A program made the position numbers and the translations under genes. A DNA stretch of 64,000 nucleotides from contig NC_014501.1 of the NCBI RefSeq assembly GCF_000147335.1, forward strand, positions 2,247,501 through 2,311,500, written 5' to 3'. Source of the DNA: Gloeothece verrucosa PCC 7822 (GTDB lineage: Bacteria > Cyanobacteriota > Cyanobacteriia > Cyanobacteriales > Microcystaceae). A model generated the notes under the pieces. The model was not told where the DNA came from. It made no database searches and saw nothing but the letters and a program-made list of their open reading frames with translations. How positions within the stretch are numbered: the stretch's first letter is position 1; each line of letters starts with the position of its first letter. Below are positions 15,803-24,705 of this stretch, piece after piece.

Positions 15803-16849
15803 ATGAAACAGCGAGCGCTCATTCTTTATATCACCTTATTTTTTGTTACGCTGACCTTGACTGTCGGTTGTGTTAATCCGGCTATATATATTAAAACCAC
15901 CAACGAAACTAATACAACTATTTCGGTTGGAGAGGGGGCTGTTAGATTAGGATTTAGTGCTTGGCCGGGTTGGTTTCCTTGGGAAGTTACCGATCAAAAA
16001 GGCATATTTACAAACAATAGTATACCCGTCGATCTCAAATGGTTTGATGGCTATCTTGAATCGATCAACACTTTAACCGCTCGGCAAATTGATGCTAACA
16101 GCCAAACGCTAGGAGATACAGTTAATTCTGTCTCAGGGGGAGCCGATCAAGTTATTGTGTTAGTTAACGATAACTCTACAGGTAATGATAAGGTAATTGT
16201 TCGAGATGGCATCAATTCAATTACTGATCTCAAAGGAAAAAAAGTAGCGGCTGAAGAAGGTACAGTGGATCATTTTCTGCTATTATTAGGCTTGAAAAAA
16301 GCGAATTTATCTCCTAAAGATATTGAATTTGTCCCTTTAGAAACCGGGCAAGCCGCCACCGCTTTTGTGGGTGGACAAGTAGATGCTGTTGCTGTTTTTG
16401 CGCCTTTTACTACTCAGGCTTTAAAGCGTCCTGGGAGTCGAGAGCTTTTTAGTTCTAAAGACTTTCCGGGTGCAATTTCTGATCACCTGGTTTTTACTCG
16501 CCAGTTTATCGAAGAAAAGCCGGACCAGGTTCAAGCGATTGTAAATTCATGGTTTGAAACCTTGGATTATATTAAAATTAATACAGAGGAAGCCTATAAG
16601 ATTATGGCGCAACGAGCGGGAGTGCCACTGGCGGAGTATCAAAAATATGCTCAAGGAACTCGACTTTTTTCTGTTGAAGAGAATTTAAAAGCTTTCCAGC
16701 CCGGAAACGACCTCAGTTCTTTGAGTTATGCTGCTCAACAAATGAGTCAATTCTTGATCGATGTGGGTTTAGCCAAAAGTAAACCCGATATTAATCAATT
16801 ATTTGATGCTCGATTTGTTAAAACTTACGCTCAAAAACATCAGCAATGA
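15803..16849 (+). CDS. ABC transporter substrate-binding lipoprotein (NMT1/SsuA-like), probable guanidine importer component
   Basis: This 348-aa protein has a lipoprotein signal (LFFVTLTLTVGC, Cys at about 23) and the NMT1/SsuA-type fold: LGFSAWPGWFPWEV, GLKKANLSPKDIEFVPLE and AAFVGGQVDAVAVFAP-like segments. Homologues of this class are usually annotated as nitrate/sulfonate/taurine binding. The riboswitch-led operon and the match to the Synechocystis sll1080-1082 order point instead to guanidine or a guanidine compound. It overlaps the permease by 4 bp (ATGA), consistent with co-translation. Confidence 0.85.
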   Translation: MKQRALILYITLFFVTLTLTVGCVNPAIYIKTTNETNTTISVGEGAVRLGFSAWPGWFPWEVTDQKGIFTNNSIPVDLKWFDGYLESINTLTARQIDANSQTLGDTVNSVSGGADQVIVLVNDNSTGNDKVIVRDGINSITDLKGKKVAAEEGTVDHFLLLLGLKKANLSPKDIEFVPLETGQAATAFVGGQVDAVAVFAPFTTQALKRPGSRELFSSKDFPGAISDHLVFTRQFIEEKPDQVQAIVNSWFETLDYIKINTEEAYKIMAQRAGVPLAEYQKYAQGTRLFSVEENLKAFQPGNDLSSLSYAAQQMSQFLIDVGLAKSKPDINQLFDARFVKTYAQKHQQ

Positions 16850-17754
16850 TAACCAATCTCAGAGCGGCAATCGGAGGGAATTATATCATAAATTGGGTAC
16901 TTATAAAAATGAGTCGAATTTCAGGAACTATGACAACACAGAGCCGCTCAAAAATTTTACGTCGTACCGTTTTATGGGAACTGGTTGAAGAGATCCCTAA
17001 ACCCATTTCTACCCTATTAATTATTACTTCTATTGCCGTTCCTATATTTTTATGGTGGTTAATTACTACTTTCGGGAACATAGACCCAAAATTTTTACCG
17101 TCACCCGCTAAAGTGATGGAAGCATTTGGGCGGCTTTGGAGTACCCGAGAGTTATTAAAAGATACAGTAGCTAGTCTTTGGCGTGTGGGAGTAGGGTTTT
17201 TCTTGGCCTCTATTTTATCAATTCCTCTGGGTATCTTGATGGGCAGTTATGCCACAATTAGAGCTTTGTTAGAGCCGATCTTTGGACTAATGCGCTATAT
17301 GCCGGCTCCGGCTTTTATTCCTTTATTAATTTTATATTTAGGCGTGGGAGAAGAACCGAAAATTCTCCTAATTTTTATTGGGGTATTTTTCTTTAATGCC
17401 TTGATGGTTATGGATACGGTTAAGTTTGTCCCCAAAGATTTAATCGAGTCAACTTATATGTTAGGGGGAAATCGTTGGCAAACCTTAATTCAAGTAATTT
17501 TTCCCCATGTTGTACCCGGAATTATTGATGCTTGCCGCATTAATTTAGCGGCGGCTTGGCAATTAGTAATTGTTTCTGAATTAATTGCTTCTACAGAAGG
17601 GTTAGGCCGTCGGATTAGTGTAGCAGGCCGTTTTTTAAGAACCGATGAAATTTTTGTCGGGTTAATTGTTATTGGTGTGATTGGGTTGTTTTTTGACCTG
17701 CTTTTTCAATATCTGTTGCGCGTTTCTTGTCAATGGGCAACTCAAAAGCGTTAA
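16846..17754 (+). CDS. ABC transporter permease, probable guanidine importer
   Basis: The protein is up to 302 aa with five or six membrane helices and the binding-protein-dependent permease EAA loop (around ESTYMLGGNRWQTLIQVIFPHV). It belongs to the SsuC/TauC group. Start is ambiguous: ATG at 16846 overlaps the upstream stop (ATGA), while internal ATGs at 16909 and 16930 would remove an N-terminal stretch (ITNLRAAIGGN) that does not look conserved. The gene lies between the binding protein and ATPase genes. Confidence 0.87.
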   Translation: MITNLRAAIGGNYIINWVLIKMSRISGTMTTQSRSKILRRTVLWELVEEIPKPISTLLIITSIAVPIFLWWLITTFGNIDPKFLPSPAKVMEAFGRLWSTRELLKDTVASLWRVGVGFFLASILSIPLGILMGSYATIRALLEPIFGLMRYMPAPAFIPLLILYLGVGEEPKILLIFIGVFFFNALMVMDTVKFVPKDLIESTYMLGGNRWQTLIQVIFPHVVPGIIDACRINLAAAWQLVIVSELIASTEGLGRRISVAGRFLRTDEIFVGLIVIGVIGLFFDLLFQYLLRVSCQWATQKR

Positions 17755-17824
17755 TTTATTGATAAGTTTTGTAAAATTTTAAGAAAAATTGTTTACGTTC
17801 CAGTGAGTTTTAAGGAGTTAAGCT

Positions 17825-18598
17825 ATGTATCTACAAATCATCAATCTACATAAACATTTTGCCACCAAACAAGGAAATTTAGTGGTTCTCAAAGATATTA
17901 ATATGACCATTAAGCAAGGAGAATTTATTTGTGCTGTGGGTGCTAGTGGTTCAGGAAAATCTACTCTCTTGCGCCAAATAGCCGGACTCGATAGGCCTAC
18001 GGTGGGAGAAGTGAAAATTGATGGAAAACGAGTTACAGGACCAGGTCCAGATAGAGGAATGGTTTTTCAGCACTATACGCTTTATCCTTGGATGAATGTT
18101 CAAGAAAATACAGAATTTGGCCTAAAGTTACAAGGTTTTTCTCCTCGAGAACGACGAGAATTAGCTAGTTATTTTCTTAATATGGTAGGATTATCCAATT
18201 TTGCTAAATCCTTACCGAATCAGTTGTCAGGCGGCATGAAGCAGCGTGTAGCTATTGCTCGTGCTTTGGCTTCTAATCCCAAAGTGTTATTGATGGATGA
18301 ACCGTTTGGCGCTTTGGATGTTCATACTAAGGAGTCTATGCACGAGTTTATGCTGACTCTTTGGGAGCGCACCAATATTACTGTTTTTATGATTACTCAT
18401 GATGTGGAAGAGGCGGTGTTTCTTTCTAATCGAATTTATGCGCTTGGCGCTCGCCCGGGTACGGTGAGAAAGGAGATTAAGATTAATTTACCCGAGCGTA
18501 GTCATACTGTTAAGCGGCATTCGAGTTTTCATAGTTATCGCGATGAGTTGATGGATTTGATGCGGACTCATGGCCAGGAGGCAATGGCGGCGGCTTAA
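17825..18598 (+). CDS. ABC transporter ATP-binding protein, probable guanidine importer
   Basis: This 257-aa nucleotide-binding domain has Walker A GASGSGKST (about 40-48), Q-loop MVFQHYTLYPW, signature LSGGMKQR, Walker B VLLMDEPFGALD and H-loop ITHDVEEA. It is the SsuB/TauB class and completes the importer with the two preceding genes. A 70-bp gap with SD-like AAGGAG precedes the start. The 3' part has a G-rich codon drift and ends AMAAA. Confidence 0.92.
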   Translation: MYLQIINLHKHFATKQGNLVVLKDINMTIKQGEFICAVGASGSGKSTLLRQIAGLDRPTVGEVKIDGKRVTGPGPDRGMVFQHYTLYPWMNVQENTEFGLKLQGFSPRERRELASYFLNMVGLSNFAKSLPNQLSGGMKQRVAIARALASNPKVLLMDEPFGALDVHTKESMHEFMLTLWERTNITVFMITHDVEEAVFLSNRIYALGARPGTVRKEIKINLPERSHTVKRHSSFHSYRDELMDLMRTHGQEAMAAA

Positions 18599-18679
18599 AA
18601 GATTATTTCGCGGTTATGAGCAAAGCCGCAACAAGGACGCTGAGAGATTTTTTTATCGAAGATTTTGGGTTAAAAACCT

Positions 18680-18694
18680 CCCCCTTCTAGGGGG
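18680..18694 (+). terminator. Possible terminator hairpin after the guanidine operon
   Basis: CCCCC (18680-18684) and GGGGG (18690-18694) with a 5-nt loop lie 82 bp after the ATPase stop. The following ACTTTG is a poor T-tract, so termination is uncertain. Confidence 0.35.
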
Positions 18695-18756
18695 ACTTTG
18701 TAAACGGTTACTACAGATAACAAATTTATCTATTATTTTCTTTTATGTGCAAGTAA

Positions 18757-20175
18757 TTAGAAGGGAATATCGTCTAGTTCTTTCTCTATTGCTTTAACTC
18801 TTTCTTGTAGCTGAATTGCTAATGGATAATCATTTAATATAATGGCAGCATCAGCCGCTATATTACAAGCGTTAAATTGAAAATTCATGGGAATTTCTTC
18901 ATCGTTACATAAAGGTAAAAGAATTTCAAGGCTTTTTTGATATTCTTTATTTATTACTAAAGTTTCTCCATAAATTATTTTTTCTTCAACATTTAATTTA
19001 TTTTTTTGATAGAGTGGTTCTATTGCTCGAATGGCATTTTTTATAAATCGTTCTGCTTGATGCTCAATTTTAATTTTTAATTGTCTAAGATATTCTTTTC
19101 CTAAAATTATTTGAACTTCCTCATCGTCGGGTAATAATTCCAATAACTTCCAGCAAAAAATTTTCATTTGCGTTGAATTTTTAGTTAGTTTAAAAAAGCG
19201 CATTGCCGTTCTATAAATTTCGGGATGAGGATAGATAGCCGCTAATTCTAAAATCTGCTTTTCTGCTTCTTCTTCTGGCAGGAAAAGAATTTTTTGAGTA
19301 AAAATTTCTATTTGTTTTAAAATATTGGTTTCAGCTAACTCTATTTGAATAGCATAAAATAATTTTACGTAATTACTGACTAATTCTTCATGACTGTCAG
19401 ACTCAGTTATAGCAAGAAACTCTTTTTGCTCTAAAGCAGGACAAGAAAACAAGAAAAACAGTTTGTTATCCTCAATATCAAACAACTCACAACAGTCTTG
19501 CTTAAACCCCATCAAATCATCAGGTTTAGGAACCCGAGAGACAACTAATTTAACCTCAATAGACTTCCCCAACGCTTTAGCAATTTGACTTTGTTCAATT
19601 AAGTTTTTAATATGCTTTGTAACCCGAATACTCTCCGAACTCAAAGAAGAAAGCATAATCACTTCATCCGCAAGTTGTTGAGTACATAACCCTGAACTCT
19701 CGGTTATCCCTGTTCGAGAGTCAATAATCACAAAATCCGCTTGTAATTCTTCCTTAATATGCGCTAAAAACTGTTGAAAAAATGCCACTCCTTCTCGTTG
19801 AGAAAAAATAATTCCCCAATCTAACTGGCTTAATTTTTTATAATATTCTTCAGTCAAATATTGACCGGCGGGAATTATCCACAAAGAAGCCGGTTTTCCG
19901 GTTTCAGAAGCTTCTAGAGGAACAGAAATACAAAGGTCTTTAATATTTCCTAACTCTTCGTTGTACTGCTGATAATGCAGGATATAATCTAAAACACCTT
20001 TTTGAAAGTGCGGCGGTTCAGGTAAATTAAACTTCGCGTCTATACCAGGTGCTTCTAAATCAAAATCAATCAGAACTGTTTTTAATCCCAACTTAGCTAG
20101 ATAAACTGAAAAATTAGCCGCCGTAAGGGACCTTCCTACACCTCCTTTATAAGAATAAAATGTAATGGTTTTCAT
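18757..20175 (-). CDS. KGGVGRS-type ParA/MinD-like ATPase with helical C-terminus
   Basis: The protein has 472 aa when started at MKTITFYSYKGG (20175), where the ATG overlaps the antitoxin stop (ATGA). A longer form starting at 20190 is possible but less natural. The deviant Walker A reads YKGGVGRSL: the signature Lys is kept, but the usual second Lys is Arg. VLIDFDLEAPGID and FVIIDSRTGITE are the Walker A' and B equivalents. Residues about 270-472 are helical with TPR-like spacing (EEAEKQILELAAIYP; YGETLVINKEYQKSLEILLPL). Proteins with KGGVGR P-loops occur in bacterial conflict and signalling loci. It is third in an overlapping toxin-antitoxin operon, so it should be co-regulated by the XRE protein. 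Confidence 0.75.
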   Translation of the reverse strand: MKTITFYSYKGGVGRSLTAANFSVYLAKLGLKTVLIDFDLEAPGIDAKFNLPEPPHFQKGVLDYILHYQQYNEELGNIKDLCISVPLEASETGKPASLWIIPAGQYLTEEYYKKLSQLDWGIIFSQREGVAFFQQFLAHIKEELQADFVIIDSRTGITESSGLCTQQLADEVIMLSSLSSESIRVTKHIKNLIEQSQIAKALGKSIEVKLVVSRVPKPDDLMGFKQDCCELFDIEDNKLFFLFSCPALEQKEFLAITESDSHEELVSNYVKLFYAIQIELAETNILKQIEIFTQKILFLPEEEAEKQILELAAIYPHPEIYRTAMRFFKLTKNSTQMKIFCWKLLELLPDDEEVQIILGKEYLRQLKIKIEHQAERFIKNAIRAIEPLYQKNKLNVEEKIIYGETLVINKEYQKSLEILLPLCNDEEIPMNFQFNACNIAADAAIILNDYPLAIQLQERVKAIEKELDDIPF

Positions 20176-20684
20176 GAAGCAATCCCCCATAAACTGTGAG
20201 TCTTTTTAATAATCTCTTTTACTTCTTCACATTGCCTTTTTTGTTCGGGTGAAATCGATGGGAATTCAGGGGGTTTTGATGCTGGTGTAGAAGATAAATT
20301 TTCAGGAGGGTTTAAAACTGATGTAATTGCTCCTTCAATTTCTTCTTGTTCTTTTCTTAAATAAGCAGGGATGACTTGAAATTTTTGGTCATTGAGTAAA
20401 ATAGCGGCTTCAAAATCGGCTGCTAACCCATCTAAATAAGCTAAAACTGATGCAAAAGTATGGTCATTATTAGCACTTTCTAGTTTAGATACCCATCCCT
20501 GAGTAACTCCCAACTTCTGCGCTAATTCTTTTTGTGTCATTCCTACCCGTTTGCGAAGATTCCGCATCCCTTGGGTTAACGCGATCCTAAATAGTTCTTG
20601 TCGTTCAATTAGACGGTTTTCTGGAGTGTCGGGAATAATATCATCTAAAAAAGCTAAAACATCATTGTTGTTATTTTGAGTCAT
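20172..20684 (-). CDS. XRE/HigA-family antitoxin and transcription regulator
   Basis: This 170-aa protein has a clear helix-turn-helix at about 45-80 (MTQKELAQKLGVTQGWVSKLE). An acidic N-terminal 30 residues precede it. A C-terminal extension (about 95-170, Pro/Glu-rich) is longer than usual for HigA antitoxins. The extension could contact the ATPase encoded next. The gene overlaps the toxin gene by 14 bp and the ATPase gene by 4 bp (ATGA). HigA-type proteins neutralise HigB and repress their operon. Confidence 0.85.
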   Translation of the reverse strand: MTQNNNNDVLAFLDDIIPDTPENRLIERQELFRIALTQGMRNLRKRVGMTQKELAQKLGVTQGWVSKLESANNDHTFASVLAYLDGLAADFEAAILLNDQKFQVIPAYLRKEQEEIEGAITSVLNPPENLSSTPASKPPEFPSISPEQKRQCEEVKEIIKKTHSLWGIAS

Positions 20685-21063
20685 TTTCGCTTTCCTCCCT
20701 TTCTATTACACTATTTAACCGTTTAACAGCGATGGCTATTTCTTTGGTAGGGGTTTTTTGCTTTTTCTTCTTAAAACCATGTAGCAATATTAAACGTTTA
20801 CCTGTGAAAGCACAAAGGAAAATTCGAGGGTTATTAGGGGTGTTGTCTAAGCGTAATTCATAGAGGTTATTTTGTTCTTTGATTTTACTGAGAATATCTG
20901 ATCGTTCTCTTAATAACTGTAATCCCCAAGTTTTCAGTAATTTCAGGCGTAGTTGCAACTGCTTCAGTTCCCCTTCAGTTAAATTAGCTTCTTTGAGAAA
21001 CTTTTTGACTGGTTCATTTGTATCAAATTCGCGGTAAAACTCAATTTGCCATTCTTCATCCAC
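20671..21063 (-). CDS. HigB/RelE-superfamily toxin (phage Gp49-like)
   Basis: The 130-aa protein contains the Gp49/HigB signatures WGLQLLRERSDIL, LYELRLD and RIFLCAFTGKRLILLHGFKKKKQKTP. These proteins are ribosome-dependent mRNA interferases. Toxin-first order with a short overlap into the antitoxin is the normal HigBA layout. It is slightly longer than usual because of a C-terminal basic/acidic tail. The operon promoter should lie just upstream (about 21070-21120). Confidence 0.87.
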   Translation of the reverse strand: MDEEWQIEFYREFDTNEPVKKFLKEANLTEGELKQLQLRLKLLKTWGLQLLRERSDILSKIKEQNNLYELRLDNTPNNPRIFLCAFTGKRLILLHGFKKKKQKTPTKEIAIAVKRLNSVIEREESENDSK

Positions 21064-21316
21064 TCCTGAACTCTCCCCTTATATTATTACATATTTAGAA
21101 TAGTTGGCCAAGTCTGAGGATGTACCAAGGAATTCTATAGGCAGGATGGGTTCTGAAGAGGCCTTCTCCTATCGGCAGATTAGGAATATTTTTCGGTAAC
21201 TGTTGCATCTGAGCTTTGATGAAAGACTTCGCTCAATATTCTAGCATGGAATATTTTAAGAACTATATTCTAAATTTAAAATATTTAGTCTATCCATCGG
21301 TTTCAAGACTCTAGCT
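21064..21316. other. Intergenic region between the toxin operon and the glgC terminator
   Basis: Both flanking operons run on the minus strand, so this region should hold the toxin-antitoxin promoter (AT-rich stretch TTATATTATTACATATTTAG at about 21080). No gene or repeat is evident. Confidence 0.4.
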
Positions 21317-21352
21317 AAAAGAAGACAAGGAAAATCCTCTCCTTGTCCTCTT
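21317..21352 (-). terminator. Rho-independent terminator of glgC
   Basis: On the minus strand an AAGAGGACAAGGA arm pairs with TCCTTGTCTTCTT across an 8-nt loop. A TTTT run follows, about 10 bp past the glgC stop. Confidence 0.8.
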
Positions 21353-21363
21353 AAATGGGTCTT

Positions 21364-22653
21364 CTAGATAACTGTCCCGTCAGGAATAGTGGCGTTTTTC
21401 ATGACCACAACAATACCATTGCGGATTAAAAAACCTTGATCTTCACGGTCAGCTTCTTCTATGCGGTCTTTATTGATAATTAACACATTTTTGCCAATGT
21501 GAGCGTTTTTATCAATAATTGCTCGACGAATTGTTGTACCTGCGCCAATTCCTTGAGGAACTTTACCGGCTTGGGAAGCCGCTTTGCGTTGTGCCGAGGA
21601 TTCGTAAAAATCTAACCCCATCAGCAAACTATCTTCAATGGTACAACCGGCTTCAACCCGAGCGCGAATCCCGAGAACAGAATGGTGAATGCGGCATTCT
21701 TTGAGAATACAGCCCTCACTAATCATCGATTCTGTAATGGTACAGTCGACCATTTTTGTCGGAGGCAAATAACGGGCACGGGTATAAATGGGGGCTTTTT
21801 CATCATAAAAGCTGAAAGCTGGGTAAGGCTGCTGAGTTAAAGCTAAATTCGACTCATAAAACGCCTCTATCGTCCCAATATCTTCCCAGTAACCCTTAAA
21901 TAGATAAGCCTGAACATTATGATCCGCAGATGCGGCGGGGATAATTTCCTTACCGAAATCTGTTTGTTCTAAGTTAGCTCGTAGCAACTTACCTAAAACA
22001 TCTTTCTTAAAGACATAAATCCCCATTGAAGCAATATAAGGGCTTTTTCTAGCCTGGTCTGGAGATAAGCCTAAAATAGTAGTATCCACCTGCATTTGTT
22101 TGAGGGCATCACCTTTAGGCTTTTCAGAAAAGTCAATCACCCTACCGTTATCATCAATTTTCATCAAACCAAAACTCGATGCCCGTTTCTCATCAATGGG
22201 AACAACTGATAGGGTAATATCGGCGTTGGTTTCCCGATGACGTTGTATAAACTGACGGTAATCCATTCGGTAAAGATGATCCCCCGAAAGAATCAGATAT
22301 TCGTCTATATCCCATTCTTCCATCAGCCAAAGATACTGACGCACAGCATCAGCCGTTCCTTGGAACCAACCCGGATTTTCCGGTGTTTGTTGGGCTGCCA
22401 GTACCTCAACGAATTCGTCATTAAAACCATTAAAATTATAGGTTCGGGACAAATGACGGTTGAGGGATGCAGAATTGAATTGGGTCAGAACGTATATTTT
22501 GGTAATCTCTGAGTTAATGCAGTTGCTTACAGGAATATCAATTAAGCGATATTTACCGGCTAAGGGAACTGCGGGTTTTGCTCTGAGTTTGGTTAAGGGA
22601 TAAAGGCGTGTTCCAGCACCGCCTCCAAGTATGATAGATAAGACTTTTTTCAC
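21364..22653 (-). CDS. glgC: Glucose-1-phosphate adenylyltransferase (ADP-glucose pyrophosphorylase)
   Basis: This 429-aa enzyme makes ADP-glucose from glucose-1-P and ATP, the committed step of glycogen synthesis. Visible motifs are [32 protein letters not shown] (nucleotide site), [24 protein letters not shown] (catalytic Asp), FSEKPKG (substrate Lys) and a C-terminal left-handed beta-helix ([31 protein letters not shown]). The length equals that of cyanobacterial homologues. It is regulated allosterically by 3-PGA and phosphate in the family. It stands alone with its own terminator. Confidence 0.97.
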   Translation of the reverse strand: MKKVLSIILGGGAGTRLYPLTKLRAKPAVPLAGKYRLIDIPVSNCINSEITKIYVLTQFNSASLNRHLSRTYNFNGFNDEFVEVLAAQQTPENPGWFQGTADAVRQYLWLMEEWDIDEYLILSGDHLYRMDYRQFIQRHRETNADITLSVVPIDEKRASSFGLMKIDDNGRVIDFSEKPKGDALKQMQVDTTILGLSPDQARKSPYIASMGIYVFKKDVLGKLLRANLEQTDFGKEIIPAASADHNVQAYLFKGYWEDIGTIEAFYESNLALTQQPYPAFSFYDEKAPIYTRARYLPPTKMVDCTITESMISEGCILKECRIHHSVLGIRARVEAGCTIEDSLLMGLDFYESSAQRKAASQAGKVPQGIGAGTTIRRAIIDKNAHIGKNVLIINKDRIEEADREDQGFLIRNGIVVVMKNATIPDGTVI

Positions 22654-22884
22654 GAATAAAACCTCGCGATTGCCTGTTACTGTTACCTCTCAAGTCAAGT
22701 TTAAGACTCTCTGGCAAATCTAGGTAGGGGGGGATGGCATCAAAAGACAGAAATTTACAGCAAAACCCCTCACAGCAGGATTTTTGCATCTGTCTCAAGA
22801 GGAAAAATTTTTACGGTGAAACAAAATTTTAGTAGAGTTAGTCCAAGAGCAACAGTGGATGACTCATAACTGACAACGAACTCC

Positions 22885-24288
22885 ATGCGCTTTCTTGGCA
22901 AAATTTCTCTGTGTCTAATCTTTCTAAGTTGCCCCTATATTTTGCCTTCCTCCTCCCAAATCAGTCAATGTCACTGGATGGCATGGGGAGCCGGTGAAGC
23001 ACGAGAATTTGGTTCTCAGGGAACTAATGGTAAAAATGGTGAACGGGGACAAAATGCTCAAAATGCAGACAGTACCACCGTTTTTGCTGATGGTTCTCCC
23101 ATAAAGCTCAATTTAGCGGGACAAAATGGCAAGGACGGTAACAACGGACAGAATGGGACAGATGCTAAATGTCTTGAACAACCCCAAAATGTGACTTATG
23201 ATCTACGTGCGGCTAATGGGGGTAATGCCGGCAATGGCGGCGATGGCGGTGATGGGGGAAATGGAGGAGATTTAACGGTTTATTCCACTAATATAGCTAA
23301 CCTTAAACAAATTACGGTTAATGCTGTGGGGGGTACAGCAGGACAGCCCGGCATAGGGGGTACAGGCGGTAAAGGATGTCGCTGTAGTCAACCCTATTGG
23401 ACAGTAGAAACCTGTAAAGGAAAACCCGGTGATGCGAATTATCGTTGTACTACTCAAACCTTTCGCTGTCAAAATGGGCTAGATGGAATTAATGGAACTT
23501 CAGGAAGAGTGGGGCGAGAAGGACGTTTAGGACAACTAACTTTAATTAACCTGAATCGTCCTCTAGTAGATGATAAACCAGGTGCCAGCGTGGCTCTATC
23601 GGAATTGAAAGATAGAGGCTTTACCTTATCAAAAAATAAATGGGAAACTCTTACGGGTGCTTTAGCTTTATTTGCTCCGGGTTCGGTAATTGATGATCAA
23701 TATCGGTTTTTGGTAGAACGATTAGAACATTCTTTTTTGTTGATTTGGAATGCTCCCCAATCTTTTGAAAAATTTGCCGCTCAAAAAATGTCTTTGAGTT
23801 TAGAAAATAATGGACAGATAAAGGTTAATCCTCCGGCACAAATCTGGCTTGAAGCAACAACTCAACAACAAAATAATTTTACTCAGTTTATTGTTTACAA
23901 TGCGATTTTAGAAAAAGAAGCCACCGAGTTAGTCAGTGAAAAAATTACGGGAAATAGAACAGATTTTCAGTTAACGTTGGAAGACAAAGCCAATTTATCC
24001 AATCTCATTTCCACAAAGTTTTTGGTTAAATATCGTACCACTCGCTCTGATCCTCGTTTTCGTCCAGTGTCAGATTATCGCACTCGATACGAAGGACCTA
24101 TGCCGCCAGAATTGCTCCGTTTTCAAGGCAATAAATTTACCTTTGAGATCGGAAAATTACCGATTGATCCTGAAGATATTAAACCCGGACAAGGATTTGA
24201 AATAGAAATTATCGCCACTCGTTCTTTCGGGGGTTATTCCAAAGAGCAAACTATTGTAGTTCGAGATGTGATTCCGGGTTTGAAGTAA
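22885..24288 (+). CDS. Exported collagen-like/glycine-rich protein, unknown
   Basis: This 467-aa protein has a signal peptide (FLGKISLCLIFLSCPYILPSSS). Residues about 35-210 carry Gly-X-Y-like and Gly-Asn/Gly-Asp-rich repeats (GTNGKNGERGQNAQN; GNAGNGGDGGDGGNGG; GLDGINGTSGRVGREG), interrupted by a cysteine-containing insert (KGCRCSQPYW, ETCKGKPGD, CQNG). Residues 215-467 form a mixed alpha/beta domain without a known motif. Such repeats suggest an extended surface or matrix protein. The GGXGG runs are too interrupted for a proven triple helix. It is monocistronic, with no obvious partner. Confidence 0.7.
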   Translation: MRFLGKISLCLIFLSCPYILPSSSQISQCHWMAWGAGEAREFGSQGTNGKNGERGQNAQNADSTTVFADGSPIKLNLAGQNGKDGNNGQNGTDAKCLEQPQNVTYDLRAANGGNAGNGGDGGDGGNGGDLTVYSTNIANLKQITVNAVGGTAGQPGIGGTGGKGCRCSQPYWTVETCKGKPGDANYRCTTQTFRCQNGLDGINGTSGRVGREGRLGQLTLINLNRPLVDDKPGASVALSELKDRGFTLSKNKWETLTGALALFAPGSVIDDQYRFLVERLEHSFLLIWNAPQSFEKFAAQKMSLSLENNGQIKVNPPAQIWLEATTQQQNNFTQFIVYNAILEKEATELVSEKITGNRTDFQLTLEDKANLSNLISTKFLVKYRTTRSDPRFRPVSDYRTRYEGPMPPELLRFQGNKFTFEIGKLPIDPEDIKPGQGFEIEIIATRSFGGYSKEQTIVVRDVIPGLK

Positions 24289-24488
24289 TCCCATTTTCTC
24301 TAAAATTGCTCTCATTGCTCCCCCCAACCCCGCATGAGTTCGGTCTTGCTCAGTTTGCGCTAATTTTTGAGAAATCTAAGTAACTATACTCAGATATCCG
24401 AACTTGAATGATCAAATTTCCTATGAGATGATATTTTTACTCACTTTTTGGGAATGCTATAACTATTAGAATTTTTGAGAAAAATTTT

Positions 24489-24701
24489 ATGACCTTAGCC
24501 ATTTTTTTTATTAATCTTGCTCAAATTGGCATGATCTCAACAGCCTTATCTTTAGTCGCTCTACATTTGTTAAAAGTCAATTTATGGAACTACGATGATA
24601 ACGAAGTGGTGAAAATTTTTGAAATAGTCAGAGTGATGGGACTATTTCTGATTATACTTTCGATTATTCTCTTTTTTACTATCGCTTTTATCAGTACCTA
24701 A
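24489..24701 (+). CDS. Small two-helix membrane protein, unknown
   Basis: This 70-aa protein has hydrophobic helices at about 5-28 (FFINLAQIGMISTALSLVAL) and 46-67 (VMGLFLIILSIILFFTIAFI), with a short acidic loop (NLWNYDDNEVV) between. It converges with trpB2, whose stop is 5 bp away. No family is recognised. The amphipathic pattern with a charged loop favours a true gene, though its ribosome site (AGAAAAATTTT) is weak. Confidence 0.6.
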   Translation: MTLAIFFINLAQIGMISTALSLVALHLLKVNLWNYDDNEVVKIFEIVRVMGLFLIILSIILFFTIAFIST

Positions 24702-24705
24702 AAGA

